In this document: positions 17,958-26,524 of the stretch, in pieces | Numbering within the stretch: the first letter of the stretch is position 1 | How the letters are laid out: every line of letters starts with the position of its first letter | NCBI GenBank assembly: GCA_965219125.1 | Contig: CBDCMO010000002.1 | Span: 1,240,001-1,304,000 of the forward strand | DNA: 64,000 bases | Direction: 5' to 3' | From: JBBSOK01 sp965219125 | GTDB taxonomy: Bacteria > Bacteroidota > Bacteroidia > Flavobacteriales > Flavobacteriaceae | Translations under genes and position numbers: made by a program | The notes under the pieces: model-generated | Seen by the model: the letters and a program-made list of their open reading frames with translations, nothing else | Databases searched by the model: none | What the model was told of the DNA's origin: nothing

Positions 17958-19898
17958 CTATGCGTCAATATTTGCATAAACTGCATTCTTCTCTATAAAC
18001 TCTCGTCTTGGTGGTACTTCATCTCCCATCAACATGGAGAAAATTCTGTCTGCTTCGGTTCCATTATCAATTGCAACCTGGCGTAGTGTCCTAAAATCTG
18101 GATTCATTGTTGTGTCCCAAAGTTGTTCTGCATTCATTTCACCCAAACCTTTGTACCGCTGTATTGTTGCGCTACCACCAAACTGTTCATTTAGTTGATC
18201 CCGCATTTTGTCGCTCCAAGCATATTCCTTCTTTGCACCTTTTTTAACTAGATATAATGGTGGTGTTGCAATGTATATATACCCGCCTTCAACCAATTCT
18301 CGCATGTATCTAAAGAAAAAGGTTAATATTAAGGTAGAAATGTGACTACCATCTACATCCGCATCACACATAATTACCACTTTATGATAGCGCAATTTTG
18401 AAAGATTAAGCGCTTTGCTGTCTTCTTCCGTACCAATTGTAACGCCTAAGGCAGTATATATATTTCTAATTTCTTCATTCTCAAAAACCTTGTGATGCAT
18501 TGCTTTTTCAACATTCAATATTTTACCACGCAAGGGCAAAATAGCCTGAAAGTTACGATCACGACCTTGTTTTGCCGTACCACCAGCCGAATCTCCCTCG
18601 ACAAGAAATACTTCACATTTTTCCGGATCCTGTTCGGAACAGTCACTTAATTTTCCTGGCAATCCGCCGCCACTCATCACAGTTTTACGCTGCACCATTT
18701 CACGCGCTTTTCTTGCTGCGTGACGTGCTTGAGCTGCCAAAATTACTTTTTGAACAATTGTACGGGCATCATTTGGATTTTCTTCCAAATAATTTTCAAG
18801 CATCTCTGAAACTGCTTGGCTTACTGCTGCAGTAACTTCCCGGTTTCCTAATTTTGTTTTTGTTTGCCCTTCAAATTGTGGTTCTGCAACTTTTACCGAA
18901 ATAATAGCCGTAAGACCTTCACGGAAATCGTCTCCCGCGATATCAAACTTCAACTTATCGAGCATTCCAGAAGCGTCCGCATATTTCTTTAAAGTCCGGG
19001 TTAAACCTGCTCTAAAACCTGCAAGGTGCGTACCACCTTCGTGCGTATTAATGTTGTTTACGTAACTGTGTAGATTTTCGTTGTATGAGTTGTTATAAAT
19101 CATCGCAACCTCAACTGGTACAGCGCTATGCTCACCTTCCATTGAAATCACGTTACCAATAATAGGCTCACGGTTACTATCCAAAAAACGAATAAATTCC
19201 TTTAAACCTTCTGTGCTGTGAAATTTTTCTGATGGATGTTCCCCCTTTTCATCGGTTTCTCTCCTATCTTCAAAATAGATGGTAATGCCCTTATTCAAAA
19301 AAGAAAGTTCTCTCAATCTACTTGCAAGGGTATCGTAATTAAATTCCAACGTTTGTTGAAATATCTGCGCATCTGGTTTAAATGTCACAATAGTTCCTCT
19401 AAAATCTGTTTCGCCAATAGGCTTTACAGGATATAAGGATTTTCCACGCTCATATTCCTGCTCCCAAATTTTACCGTCGCGGTGTACAGTAGCTCTTAAA
19501 TGTTCTGAAAGCGCATTTACAACCGAAACCCCAACTCCGTGAAGACCACCGGAAACCTTGTAGCTATCTTTATCGAACTTCCCACCGGCGCCAATTTTGG
19601 TCATTACCACTTCCAGCGCAGAAACACCTTCTTTTTTGTGCATATCTACCGGTATGCCACGGCCGTTATCTTTTACGGTAACACTATTATCTTCATTTAT
19701 TGTAACATAAATTGTATCGCAATAGCCTCCCATTGCTTCATCTATCGAGTTATCTACCACTTCATAAACCAAATGGTGAAGCCCTCGTGTACCTACATCG
19801 CCTATATACATTGATGGTCGCATGCGTACATGCTCCATACCTTCTAACGCCTGAATGCTATCCGCACCGTAACTGCCTTTTTTCTGTTCGTCTCTCAT
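17958..19898 (-). CDS. gyrB: DNA gyrase subunit B
   Basis: GyrB supplies the ATPase and TOPRIM metal-binding parts of gyrase, which introduces negative supercoils. The 646-residue product has the GHKL site (VVDNSIDEAMGG near 47-58, NGRGIPVD, GGLHGVGVSVVNALS), the transducer, a TOPRIM core with EGDSAGGTAKQGRD near 432 and DADVDGSH near 512, and the C-terminal QRYKGLGEMNAEQLW. Length is that of the short form without the enterobacterial insertion. A TATATTTG -7 element lies at 19944-19937. Two DnaA-box-like sites lie further upstream. Confidence 0.97.
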   Translation of the reverse strand: MRDEQKKGSYGADSIQALEGMEHVRMRPSMYIGDVGTRGLHHLVYEVVDNSIDEAMGGYCDTIYVTINEDNSVTVKDNGRGIPVDMHKKEGVSALEVVMTKIGAGGKFDKDSYKVSGGLHGVGVSVVNALSEHLRATVHRDGKIWEQEYERGKSLYPVKPIGETDFRGTIVTFKPDAQIFQQTLEFNYDTLASRLRELSFLNKGITIYFEDRRETDEKGEHPSEKFHSTEGLKEFIRFLDSNREPIIGNVISMEGEHSAVPVEVAMIYNNSYNENLHSYVNNINTHEGGTHLAGFRAGLTRTLKKYADASGMLDKLKFDIAGDDFREGLTAIISVKVAEPQFEGQTKTKLGNREVTAAVSQAVSEMLENYLEENPNDARTIVQKVILAAQARHAARKAREMVQRKTVMSGGGLPGKLSDCSEQDPEKCEVFLVEGDSAGGTAKQGRDRNFQAILPLRGKILNVEKAMHHKVFENEEIRNIYTALGVTIGTEEDSKALNLSKLRYHKVVIMCDADVDGSHISTLILTFFFRYMRELVEGGYIYIATPPLYLVKKGAKKEYAWSDKMRDQLNEQFGGSATIQRYKGLGEMNAEQLWDTTMNPDFRTLRQVAIDNGTEADRIFSMLMGDEVPPRREFIEKNAVYANIDA

Positions 19899-19936
19899 AT
19901 ATAAATTTAGTTGTTTTTCAAATTTTCAGTAAGTAA

Positions 19937-19944
19937 CAAATATA
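19937..19944 (-). promoter_or_regulatory. -7 promoter element of gyrB
   Basis: The minus strand reads TATATTTG, an exact TAnnTTTG match, 38 bases before the gyrB ATG. A TTG at the right distance is not evident. Confidence 0.4.
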
Positions 19945-19993
19945 ACCAAATAGCCAATAAATATAAGGGTTTCACGCTTTTTATACTTTTAAG

Positions 19994-20017
19994 TTATCAA
20001 CAAATTTATGTGGAAAA
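19994..20017. promoter_or_regulatory. Two DnaA-box-like sites upstream of gyrB
   Basis: TTATCAACA at 19994-20002 and, on the other strand, TTTTCCACA (20017-20009) each differ from the DnaA box TTATCCACA at one position. They are inverted and six bases apart, about 95-120 bases before gyrB. Confidence 0.35.
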
Positions 20018-20124
20018 ATTGCCGATTTTACTCTTAACTTTTGAATTAAATTTATGGCGTAGTTATTGTTAAATTTTCTTTAAATTGAAAGAGTTAGCTT
20101 TTTAATTCGTCTATTTTTATAATC

Positions 20125-20138
20125 GATGTACGTACATC
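20125..20138. promoter_or_regulatory. 14-bp palindrome upstream of the DUF2911 gene
   Basis: GATGTACGTACATC is a perfect palindrome ending 17 bases before the ATG at 20156. It could be an operator site. A second TACGTA-centred palindrome at 46127-46142 has the same 17-base spacing to a small ORF. Confidence 0.4.
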
Positions 20139-20155
20139 ACAAAAAATTTAAAACT

Positions 20156-20704
20156 ATGAAAATATTTTTTCCTATCGTTACTTTAACATTGTTGATGCTT
20201 TGTCCTTCACAAGAAATACTGGCACAAACTTTTCCTCAAATTGATGCTTCTCCAATGGATCTGGCAATGGCAAGACCTGACAAAGATAGTCCGCCATACG
20301 CACGTGTAATTTATAGCCGTCCGCAAAAAAAAGGGCGTGACATTTTTGGCGATTTGGTTCCTTATGATGCGGTGTGGAGAACCGGAGCTAATGAAGCTAC
20401 AGAATTAACAATATACAAATCGTTAATGTTTGGAACAACAAAACTTAATCCCGGCACTTATACATTATACACAATACCCAATAAAGATAATTGGACAATT
20501 ATAATAAACAGCGACACAAATGTTTGGGGCGCTTATAGCTATAAAATTGATAAAGACGTAGCTAGAATGAATGTAAAAACAAAACATACCGCGGCACCCG
20601 TAGAATCACTTTCTATGATTTTTAAACCTGAAACCTCAGGAACAACATTAATGATTGGTTGGGATGATGAATTTGTAGAAATACCTTTTATGCTTAGTAA
20701 ATAG
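20156..20704 (+). CDS. DUF2911 domain exported protein
   Basis: This 182-residue protein has a signal peptide (to about residue 25, EILAQ) and a DUF2911 domain: ARVIYSRPQKKGRDIFGDLVPYDAVWRTGANEAT is the conserved opening, followed by beta-rich sequence LNPGTYTLYTIPN and a C-terminal WDDEFVEIPF. The family is common in Bacteroidota; its function is not established. I chose the ATG at 20156 over one at 20126 because it begins the signal peptide directly and the earlier ATG would lie in the palindrome. Confidence 0.88.
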   Translation: MKIFFPIVTLTLLMLCPSQEILAQTFPQIDASPMDLAMARPDKDSPPYARVIYSRPQKKGRDIFGDLVPYDAVWRTGANEATELTIYKSLMFGTTKLNPGTYTLYTIPNKDNWTIIINSDTNVWGAYSYKIDKDVARMNVKTKHTAAPVESLSMIFKPETSGTTLMIGWDDEFVEIPFMLSK

Positions 20705-20760
20705 GCAGTAAGCAAAAATAAAATTTTCTGCATTTGCCCTAAATAGTTTATGAAAAATAT

Positions 20761-20797
20761 CCCAAAATGAATTTCAAAATTCATTTTGGGGTATTTT
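20761..20797. terminator. Bidirectional terminator between DUF2911 gene and queE
   Basis: A perfect 13-bp stem (CCCAAAATGAATT with AATTCATTTTGGG) with a four-base loop separates convergent genes and is followed by a T run on the plus strand. Confidence 0.85.
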
Positions 20798-20812
20798 TTT
20801 TATTGCGGTATA

Positions 20813-21442
20813 TTACGGAATGTTTAGATACTTATGTGTTTGCAATGATACTTTCCATTTTGGGTTTTGCATTACGTATTCCACGATTAACGGAATCATT
20901 TTATCCCGTTTGCTCCATTCCGGTTGTAGGTATAAAATGCAATCCGTGCTTACTTTTTCAGCCTGCTCTTCTGCAAAACGGAAATCGTCTTTATTAAAAA
21001 CTATTACCTTTAATTCGTGTGCCTTTTCGTAAAGTTCAGCGGTTGGGAGTTTCATCTTTTTTGGTGAAAGGCAAATCCAATCCCAACTTCCGCTTAATTC
21101 ATAAGCGCCCGAAGTTTCTATATGAATTTGCATATTTTCATTCTTCAATGCATTTGTAAGCGGGTTCATATTCCACATTAGTGGCTCGCCTCCCGTAACT
21201 ACAATTGTTTTAGAATATTTATTGGCATTCTCAACAATTTTTTCAATTGACGTTGGTGGGTGCAAATTTGCATTCCAACTTTCCTTTACGTCGCACCAAT
21301 GGCAACCTACATCGCAACCGCCAACTCTTATAAAATACGCCGCTGTACCTTTATGAAAACCTTCGCCCTGAATGGTGTAAAATTCTTCCATTAATGGAAG
21401 CATCAAACCGCTTTCAACTTTTATTTTTATCTCCTCTTGCAT
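20813..21442 (-). CDS. queE: 7-carboxy-7-deazaguanine synthase
   Basis: QueE is a radical SAM enzyme making the deazaguanine core of queuosine. The 209-residue product has FYTIQGEGFHKGTAAYFIR, the cluster cysteines CDVGCHWC (Cys43, 47, 50) and VVTGGEPLMW. The spacing C-x3-C-x2-C is the common radical SAM form. The ATG at 21442 is preferred over an upstream TTG at 21544; a further ATG at 21403 (MLPLMEEF) is possible and would fit better with the promoter lying at 21449-21481. No other queuosine gene is in the window. Confidence 0.92.
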   Translation of the reverse strand: MQEEIKIKVESGLMLPLMEEFYTIQGEGFHKGTAAYFIRVGGCDVGCHWCDVKESWNANLHPPTSIEKIVENANKYSKTIVVTGGEPLMWNMNPLTNALKNENMQIHIETSGAYELSGSWDWICLSPKKMKLPTAELYEKAHELKVIVFNKDDFRFAEEQAEKVSTDCILYLQPEWSKRDKMIPLIVEYVMQNPKWKVSLQTHKYLNIP

Positions 21443-21448
21443 AGCCTG

Positions 21449-21481
21449 CAAAGGTAGAAAAAACGAACATAAGAAAACCAA
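21449..21481 (-). promoter_or_regulatory. Promoter of queE
   Basis: The minus strand has TTG, a 22-base spacer, then TACCTTTG at 21456-21449, an exact -7 match. The -7 ends only six bases before the ATG at 21442, so that start would be on an almost leaderless mRNA, or the ATG at 21403 is the true start. Confidence 0.55.
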
Positions 21482-21543
21482 AACCTCATTAAATCCGTAA
21501 TTTTTATTACCTTCCCTACCTAAATTAAATTTTACAAATCTCA

Positions 21544-22272
21544 ATGAATATTTTCAAGACTACCCAAATTGCTTTTATATTGTGTATTCTCTGTTCCTCG
21601 CTTGCAATTTCTCAAGTGGGTATTGGAAACCCGAATCCTGACACCTCTTCAGTATTGGATGTTACATCTACTACCCAAGGAATGCTAATGCCGCGTATGA
21701 CTACTGCACAACGAAATGCCATTGTCCTTCCAGCAAACGGCCTAATTATATTCAATACGGGAACAAATGTGTTTCAGTATAATTCCAATACGCCTGCATC
21801 TCCAGTATGGAATTCCTTGAATACAACCGGCCAATCTTTAAAATATTCAAATAGTAATACTACAACAGACGTCAATCAAACTGCGGCAATAGATCTTCCA
21901 ATATTTGGAAATCTAATTTGGAATGACAACCCAACGCTTTACACCGTAACAGGAAATCAAATAACGGTTGCACAAGCTGGCAGATATTTAATACATTTAA
22001 ATGTTTCACTAAATGCTTTAAATAATGCAACTATTCGAGTTGCTCCAGATATGAGAATTCTTGTAAACGGAAATGCAGTTGGTACATTTGGATCGACTGG
22101 CTATATTAGAAGGGCTGATGGCCACAATGATTCTTCAATTCACATTACTGAAGCACTTCAACTAAATGCTAATGACGTAATTACAATTTCTACAATTCAA
22201 GCTGCTGGCACATTCAACGTAACTATGCGAAGCGCTGGATCATCCAACTTTTATATTGAAAAGAAATCTTGA
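21544..22272 (+). CDS. Secreted C1q/TNF-like domain protein
   Basis: This 242-residue protein has a signal peptide (to about ISQ, residue 24), then the segment VGIGNPNPDTSSVLDVTSTT and QGMLMPRMTTAQRNAI with GLIIFNTGTNVFQYN, a hallmark of Bacteroidota secreted proteins and tail-fibre-like heads. The C-terminal about 140 residues are beta-rich (AGRYLIHLNVSLNA, NDVITISTIQ, SNFYIEKKS), resembling a C1q/TNF jelly roll. No T9SS tail is visible. Ligand and role are unknown. Confidence 0.65.
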   Translation: MNIFKTTQIAFILCILCSSLAISQVGIGNPNPDTSSVLDVTSTTQGMLMPRMTTAQRNAIVLPANGLIIFNTGTNVFQYNSNTPASPVWNSLNTTGQSLKYSNSNTTTDVNQTAAIDLPIFGNLIWNDNPTLYTVTGNQITVAQAGRYLIHLNVSLNALNNATIRVAPDMRILVNGNAVGTFGSTGYIRRADGHNDSSIHITEALQLNANDVITISTIQAAGTFNVTMRSAGSSNFYIEKKS

Positions 22273-22390
22273 TCTTAAAAATTTATGATTTATTGTTAGT
22301 CAATAAAAAAACTAGCATCTCCAAAATTAAAATAACGAGAATCAAAATCTAAAACAAACTTTCATTTGAATTTAGGTATTCGAATTTAAA

Positions 22391-22420
22391 TTTTTGGTGC
22401 TTTAAAAATTGTTACTTTTG
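22391..22420 (+). promoter_or_regulatory. Promoter of the HerA-like gene
   Basis: TTTTTGG at 22391-22397 precedes TACTTTTG at 22413-22420, an exact TAnnTTTG match, with a 16-base spacer after TTG. The ATG follows 15 bases later at 22436. Confidence 0.5.
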
Positions 22421-22435
22421 AACAAAATTTTAAAG

Positions 22436-23977
22436 ATGGCAGACAAGCAAACTTTTCTGGACTACATTAACGAAGGCTATGCAACCAAAGGCGATTTTAT
22501 TAATCTTGGCGCCGCAATGCTGGATGGCGAAACGGTAACCAATGCTTTTGTAAAAATTCCGTTGAAAACGTTGAACCGTCACGGCCTTATTGCAGGCGCA
22601 ACTGGAACCGGAAAGACAAAGACACTTCAAATAATTGCCGAAAACCTTTCAGAAAAAGGAATTCCGGTTTTGTTGATGGATATTAAAGGAGATTTAAGTG
22701 GACTTGCACAGCCAGGCACCGATAATGCTAAAATTGCCGAACGCCACGAACAAATTGGATTTCCGTACAAAGCTTCAAAATTTCCTGTTGAAATACTTAC
22801 ACTTTCCGAACAAAATGGCGTTCGCCTTCGTGCGACAGTTAGTGAATTTGGACCCGTTTTATTATCACGTATTCTTGAATTGAGCGAAGCACAATCTGGA
22901 ATCGTTTCCGTTCTTTTTAAATATTGTGACGATAATAAATACCCGTTGCTGGATTTGAAGGATTTTAAAAAAATACTACAATATGCAACCGAAGAGGGCA
23001 AAGATGAACTTGCAGCAAATTACGGCCGTATCTCTGCTGCTTCAACAGGATCAATACTTAGAAAGGTGGTAGAATTGGAGCAACAAGGTGCGGATAAATT
23101 TTTCGGCGAACTTTCCTTCGACCCGCAAGATTTGCTTCGGATAGATGAAGACGGAAAAGGCTATATAAATATTGTTAGACTTACGGATATACAAGATACG
23201 CCGAAATTATTTTCAACATTTATGTTGAGTTTGTTGGCTGAAATATATTCAACATTCCCTGAACAAGGCGATAGTGGCAGGCCAGAACTTGTAATTTTTA
23301 TTGACGAGGCGCATTTAATTTTTAATGAAGCAAGCAGCGCACTGCTCAATCAAATAGAAAGTATTGTAAAATTGATACGTTCAAAAGGTGTTGGTCTTTA
23401 CTTTGCAACACAAAATCCAACCGATGTGCCGGACGCTGTTTTAAGTCAGTTAGGTTTAAAGATTCAACATGCCTTGCGTGCTTTTACGGCGAAAGATAGA
23501 AAGGCAATAAAATTAACGGCAGAAAACTATCCACTTTCAGAATATTATAAAACCGACGAAGTTTTAACATCCTTAGGAATTGGGGAAGCTTTGGTTAGTG
23601 CCTTAAATGAAAAGGGAATCCCGACGCCACTGGCCGCAACTATGCTCCGTGCGCCAATGAGCAGAATGGATATTTTGGAAGACGCCGAACTTAAAGATTT
23701 GCTGGCTAGCTCAAAACTTACCAAAAAATACAACGAGCATACAGATAGGGAAAGTGCTTATGAAATGTTAACCGAAAAAATTGAAACTGCCAATAAAGAA
23801 GAGGCAATACAGAAAGCAAAAGAAGAACGGGAGGCTGCAGAAAAAAATAGAAATTATAATAGCCGTCGCACCAGCTCAACCCGCAGAAGTACGGCTCAAA
23901 ATCCGTTGATAAAAGTTTTGACCAGCGCAACGGTTATTCGCGGTGTTTTTGGGATTCTGAGTAAATTATTGAAGTAA
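22436..23977 (+). CDS. HerA-like ATPase, DUF853 family (YjgR-like)
   Basis: This 513-residue soluble P-loop ATPase has Walker A GATGTGKT at 54-61, then LLMDIKGDLSGLAQPG, and Walker B LVIFIDEAHLIF near 282-293 followed by LIRSKGVGLYFATQNPTDVP. The C-terminus is a charged coiled coil with a Ser/Arg-rich patch and a final hydrophobic stretch. These are hallmarks of DUF853/HerA-FtsK-type motors, whose biological role is not settled. I chose the ATG at 22436 because it gives MADKQTFLDYI and lies 15 bases past a good promoter; an upstream TTG at 22409 would fall in that promoter. Confidence 0.88.
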   Translation: MADKQTFLDYINEGYATKGDFINLGAAMLDGETVTNAFVKIPLKTLNRHGLIAGATGTGKTKTLQIIAENLSEKGIPVLLMDIKGDLSGLAQPGTDNAKIAERHEQIGFPYKASKFPVEILTLSEQNGVRLRATVSEFGPVLLSRILELSEAQSGIVSVLFKYCDDNKYPLLDLKDFKKILQYATEEGKDELAANYGRISAASTGSILRKVVELEQQGADKFFGELSFDPQDLLRIDEDGKGYINIVRLTDIQDTPKLFSTFMLSLLAEIYSTFPEQGDSGRPELVIFIDEAHLIFNEASSALLNQIESIVKLIRSKGVGLYFATQNPTDVPDAVLSQLGLKIQHALRAFTAKDRKAIKLTAENYPLSEYYKTDEVLTSLGIGEALVSALNEKGIPTPLAATMLRAPMSRMDILEDAELKDLLASSKLTKKYNEHTDRESAYEMLTEKIETANKEEAIQKAKEEREAAEKNRNYNSRRTSSTRRSTAQNPLIKVLTSATVIRGVFGILSKLLK

Positions 23978-24018
23978 TTTCAACAAGTAGAAAAAAGTAA
24001 AGTTTAATTTAAAAGATA

Positions 24019-24032
24019 CCCGCCTGCGCGGG
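24019..24032 (+). repeat. GC-rich hairpin before the lipoprotein start
   Basis: CCCGC (24019-24023) pairs with GCGGG (24028-24032) around a four-base loop, ending seven bases before the ATG at 24039, in otherwise AT-rich DNA. It could hinder ribosome access or be a REP-like repeat. Confidence 0.5.
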
Positions 24033-24038
24033 CAAAAT

Positions 24039-24623
24039 ATGAAAAAGACAGTTATTCTAAGTTTATTAATTTCAATAGCATTTGTTCAATGTAAAAAAGA
24101 TAAAGATCCGTTTATGATTAAAAATGGTGAGATTGGCGGATTATCAAAAAACACGCAGATGCATCAGTTAGATTCAATATTTGCAAATGACAGTATTGTA
24201 AAGTTAGATACGCCAAAAGATGCATTGGAAACCATTGGCGAAGTTGAAGTTTATGACAAAAAAGGCAAAAAATTGATGTTGATTACGCCAGAAATTGATG
24301 ATGATTCGGCTAGTAAAATATCATACGTTCAAATTTTTGATAACCGGTATAAAACAGAAAAAGGTTTAAATTCCAACAGCACATTTAAAGATTTGAAGGC
24401 AAATTACACCGTTGCAAATGTGCAAACAATGCAAAACGCAATAATTGTTTTCCTTAAAGATTCTGATATATACGTAACGGTGGACAAAATGAGTTTGCCG
24501 GAAGAAATACGTTATAATTTGGAGAGTGATATAGAAGTTTCTCAAATACCGGATACCGCACCTTTTAAAATTTTTATGATTGGTTGGGATCACGAAAAAG
24601 ATGCGGAAACTGAAAAAAAATAG
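24039..24623 (+). CDS. Hypothetical lipoprotein
   Basis: The 194-residue product starts with a lipoprotein signal (AFVQC, Cys18) followed by lysines. It then has a hydrophilic beta-rich domain with no family I recognise (NGEIGGLSKNTQMHQLDSIF, SKISYVQIFDNRY). The text of the domain suggests a periplasmic or outer-membrane-anchored globular protein. A GC-rich hairpin sits eight bases before the ATG and a terminator begins on its stop codon. Confidence 0.7.
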   Translation: MKKTVILSLLISIAFVQCKKDKDPFMIKNGEIGGLSKNTQMHQLDSIFANDSIVKLDTPKDALETIGEVEVYDKKGKKLMLITPEIDDDSASKISYVQIFDNRYKTEKGLNSNSTFKDLKANYTVANVQTMQNAIIVFLKDSDIYVTVDKMSLPEEIRYNLESDIEVSQIPDTAPFKIFMIGWDHEKDAETEKK

Positions 24624-24651
24624 ATTGTATTGAAATTTTTTTCAATACAAT
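24624..24651. terminator. Terminator after the lipoprotein gene
   Basis: A perfect 12-bp stem (ATTGTATTGAAA with TTTCAATACAAT) with loop TTTT starts directly after the stop codon. Confidence 0.7.
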
Positions 24652-24695
24652 CTCAGCTAAATTTGGTGCCTTGTCATCAAAAATTTAATTAAATA

Positions 24696-24722
24696 AGTCC
24701 CGATTGTTCGGGACTTTCTTTT
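24696..24722 (+). terminator. Second terminator hairpin
   Basis: AGTCCCGA pairs perfectly with TCGGGACT around TTGT and is followed by TTCTTTTACTTTT. It separates the lipoprotein gene from the small membrane protein gene. Confidence 0.75.
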
Positions 24723-24753
24723 ACTTTTAATTCTTAAATAAAAACTAACAACT

Positions 24754-24936
24754 ATGATCAAAATTTTAGGTTTAATTTTAACGCTTGCCGGAGGAATTGG
24801 GCTTGTGTTGGGTATAATTGCAGCATTTGGAAGTTTAAATTTGGGCAATGCCAAATGGGCTTTAATCATTTTAGGTATTGTCTTCTTTTTTGCGGGCATT
24901 GGTCTTCTAAAAAATAGAAAAGATACGGACGCATAG
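24754..24936 (+). CDS. Small two-helix membrane protein
   Basis: The 60-residue product consists of two hydrophobic helices (about 3-27 and 33-52) joined by a short polar turn, with a basic end GLLKNRKDTDA facing the cytoplasm. No family function is known to me. It resembles the 68-residue protein at 38327-38533 in plan and in the GxLLKNR ending, so the two may be related. It lies 39 bases before the VOC gene in the same direction. Confidence 0.65.
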   Translation: MIKILGLILTLAGGIGLVLGIIAAFGSLNLGNAKWALIILGIVFFFAGIGLLKNRKDTDA

Positions 24937-24975
24937 TCCAGATTCTATTTCCCCTAACAAAATTATATTAAAAAA

Positions 24976-25404
24976 ATGAAGGACAATTTAAGACCTTTTC
25001 ATCTAGCCGTACCCGTTTATAATCTTGAAGAATCTAGACAATTTTATAGGGATGTTCTTGGCCTTGAAGAAGGAAGAAGCAGTAATCATTGGGTAGATTT
25101 CAATTTTTTTGGTCATCAATTTGTAATCCATTTGAAGGAAAAACCAGTTCAAACTGACGAATCTGTTAATATAGTTGATGGTAAAGATGTACCAATTCCC
25201 CATTTTGGAGTTGTATTGGATATGGAAACATTTCATACATTTTCTGAAAAATTGAAAAAGGAAAAAATTCAATTTATAATAGAGCCATACATTAGATTTG
25301 AAGGAGAGATTGGTGAGCAAGCCACTATGTTTTTTAAAGATCCTTCAGGCAATGCCTTGGAGTTTAAAGCATTTAATAATTTAGATCAACTTTTTGCAAA
25401 ATAA
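24976..25404 (+). CDS. VOC superfamily (glyoxalase/extradiol-like) protein
   Basis: This 142-residue protein has the paired beta-alpha-beta-beta-beta modules of the VOC fold. The first starts RPFHLAVPVYNLEESRQFYRDVLGL with putative metal ligand His9, and the second ends in FFKDPSGNALEFKAF with the usual Glu ligand. FGHQFVIHL supplies another candidate His. Substrate is not predictable. The AI-2E family gene starts eight bases after its stop, suggesting co-transcription. Confidence 0.88.
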   Translation: MKDNLRPFHLAVPVYNLEESRQFYRDVLGLEEGRSSNHWVDFNFFGHQFVIHLKEKPVQTDESVNIVDGKDVPIPHFGVVLDMETFHTFSEKLKKEKIQFIIEPYIRFEGEIGEQATMFFKDPSGNALEFKAFNNLDQLFAK

Positions 25405-25411
25405 TACAGTT

Positions 25412-26449
25412 ATGAATAGAATTGCGCCACAAACGATACGTCAAATATTTGTATTGCTATTAATCCTCATTTTGGGAGGTTTAATATTTGCCGAAATGCT
25501 GCCCTATTTAACTGGGATTTTGGGAGCCATTACTATTTATGTTTTGATGAGAAAATGGATGACCAAATTAGTTGTTAAGCGAAAATGGAATAAATCATTA
25601 GCTGCTCTAGTACTCATGTTTTTTTCCTTTGTAGTAATCCTGCTTCCAATTGTCGGTGTAGTTTTAATGTTGGGAAATAAGATAGGGAAAGCGGTAAAAA
25701 ACAGTGAAGAAGTAGTTAGCGCTTTTAAAGACCAATTAGGAAAAATTGAAGATAAACTTGGGTACGATTTAAGTTCGCAAATAGATACAGGCGCAATAAC
25801 ATCGTGGCTTTCAAGTAATTTACAAGGTTTGGCAGGAAGTACATTTAATGCTTTTATAGCAATTGGTTTAATGTACTTTATGCTGTACTATATGTTTGTG
25901 AACCAGCATTCAATGAAGGAGTCGCTTGGAGAGTATATTCCATTAAAGCGTGATAATTTAAGCGAAATAGGCAAAGAAGTGAAGGTTATGGTTCGCTCTA
26001 ACGCAATCGGAATTCCATTGGTGGCTGTAGCTCAAGGAATAATTGCTTTAATTGGCTTTTTAATCTTTGGGATAGAGAATCCATTTTTTTGGTTCGTTAT
26101 TGTTACAATTGGCTCAATGATACCATTTGTGGGCACTTTATTGGGAATTTTACCCGTTTTTATTGTAACATTATCCGCTGGAGATACTTTTTCTGCATGG
26201 GGCATTCTTCTATACGGATTAATTGTTGTTGGAAGCACGGACAATATTATAAGACTGTATGTTCTGCAGAAATTGGATGATGTGCACCCACTTATTACGC
26301 TTGTTGGCGTAATTGTTGGAGTACCCTTGTTTGGCTTTATCGGTTTAATTTTTGGCCCCCTATTAATCAGTCTTTTTATGGTAATTGTTAAAATTTATAA
26401 AGACGAATACGGTAAGAGAACCGAAATTGATGGTGAGGAGCGATTATAA
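25412..26449 (+). CDS. AI-2E family transporter
   Basis: The 345-residue inner-membrane protein has about eight hydrophobic segments and the PF01594 pattern: a paired N-terminal hairpin, a central soluble region with LGYDLSSQIDTG, and the conserved ending GIENPFFWFVIVTIGSMIPFVG with a proline-rich PLFGFIGLIFGPLLIS. Family members export or import diverse small molecules; despite the name few handle autoinducer-2. The ATG at 25412 is preferred over a TTG at 25394 inside the VOC gene. Confidence 0.87.
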   Translation: MNRIAPQTIRQIFVLLLILILGGLIFAEMLPYLTGILGAITIYVLMRKWMTKLVVKRKWNKSLAALVLMFFSFVVILLPIVGVVLMLGNKIGKAVKNSEEVVSAFKDQLGKIEDKLGYDLSSQIDTGAITSWLSSNLQGLAGSTFNAFIAIGLMYFMLYYMFVNQHSMKESLGEYIPLKRDNLSEIGKEVKVMVRSNAIGIPLVAVAQGIIALIGFLIFGIENPFFWFVIVTIGSMIPFVGTLLGILPVFIVTLSAGDTFSAWGILLYGLIVVGSTDNIIRLYVLQKLDDVHPLITLVGVIVGVPLFGFIGLIFGPLLISLFMVIVKIYKDEYGKRTEIDGEERL

Positions 26450-26524
26450 TTTGCCGCTTAAATAATTTTATTATTTCTATTAATTTCAAGCGTGTTCACA
26501 AAAATTGAACGTACCGCATTTTCA

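Noticed and set aside
19899..20125. Replication origin near gyrB
   Set aside because: Only two imperfect DnaA boxes, no AT-rich unwinding cluster and no dnaA or dnaN nearby.
21442..21544. TTG start at 21544 for queE
   Set aside because: The extension lies across the promoter and has no similarity to QueE N-termini.
21544..22272. Prophage tail fibre
   Set aside because: The GIGxxxPDxSxxLDV segment occurs in phage and secreted proteins alike; it has a signal peptide and no phage genes surround it.
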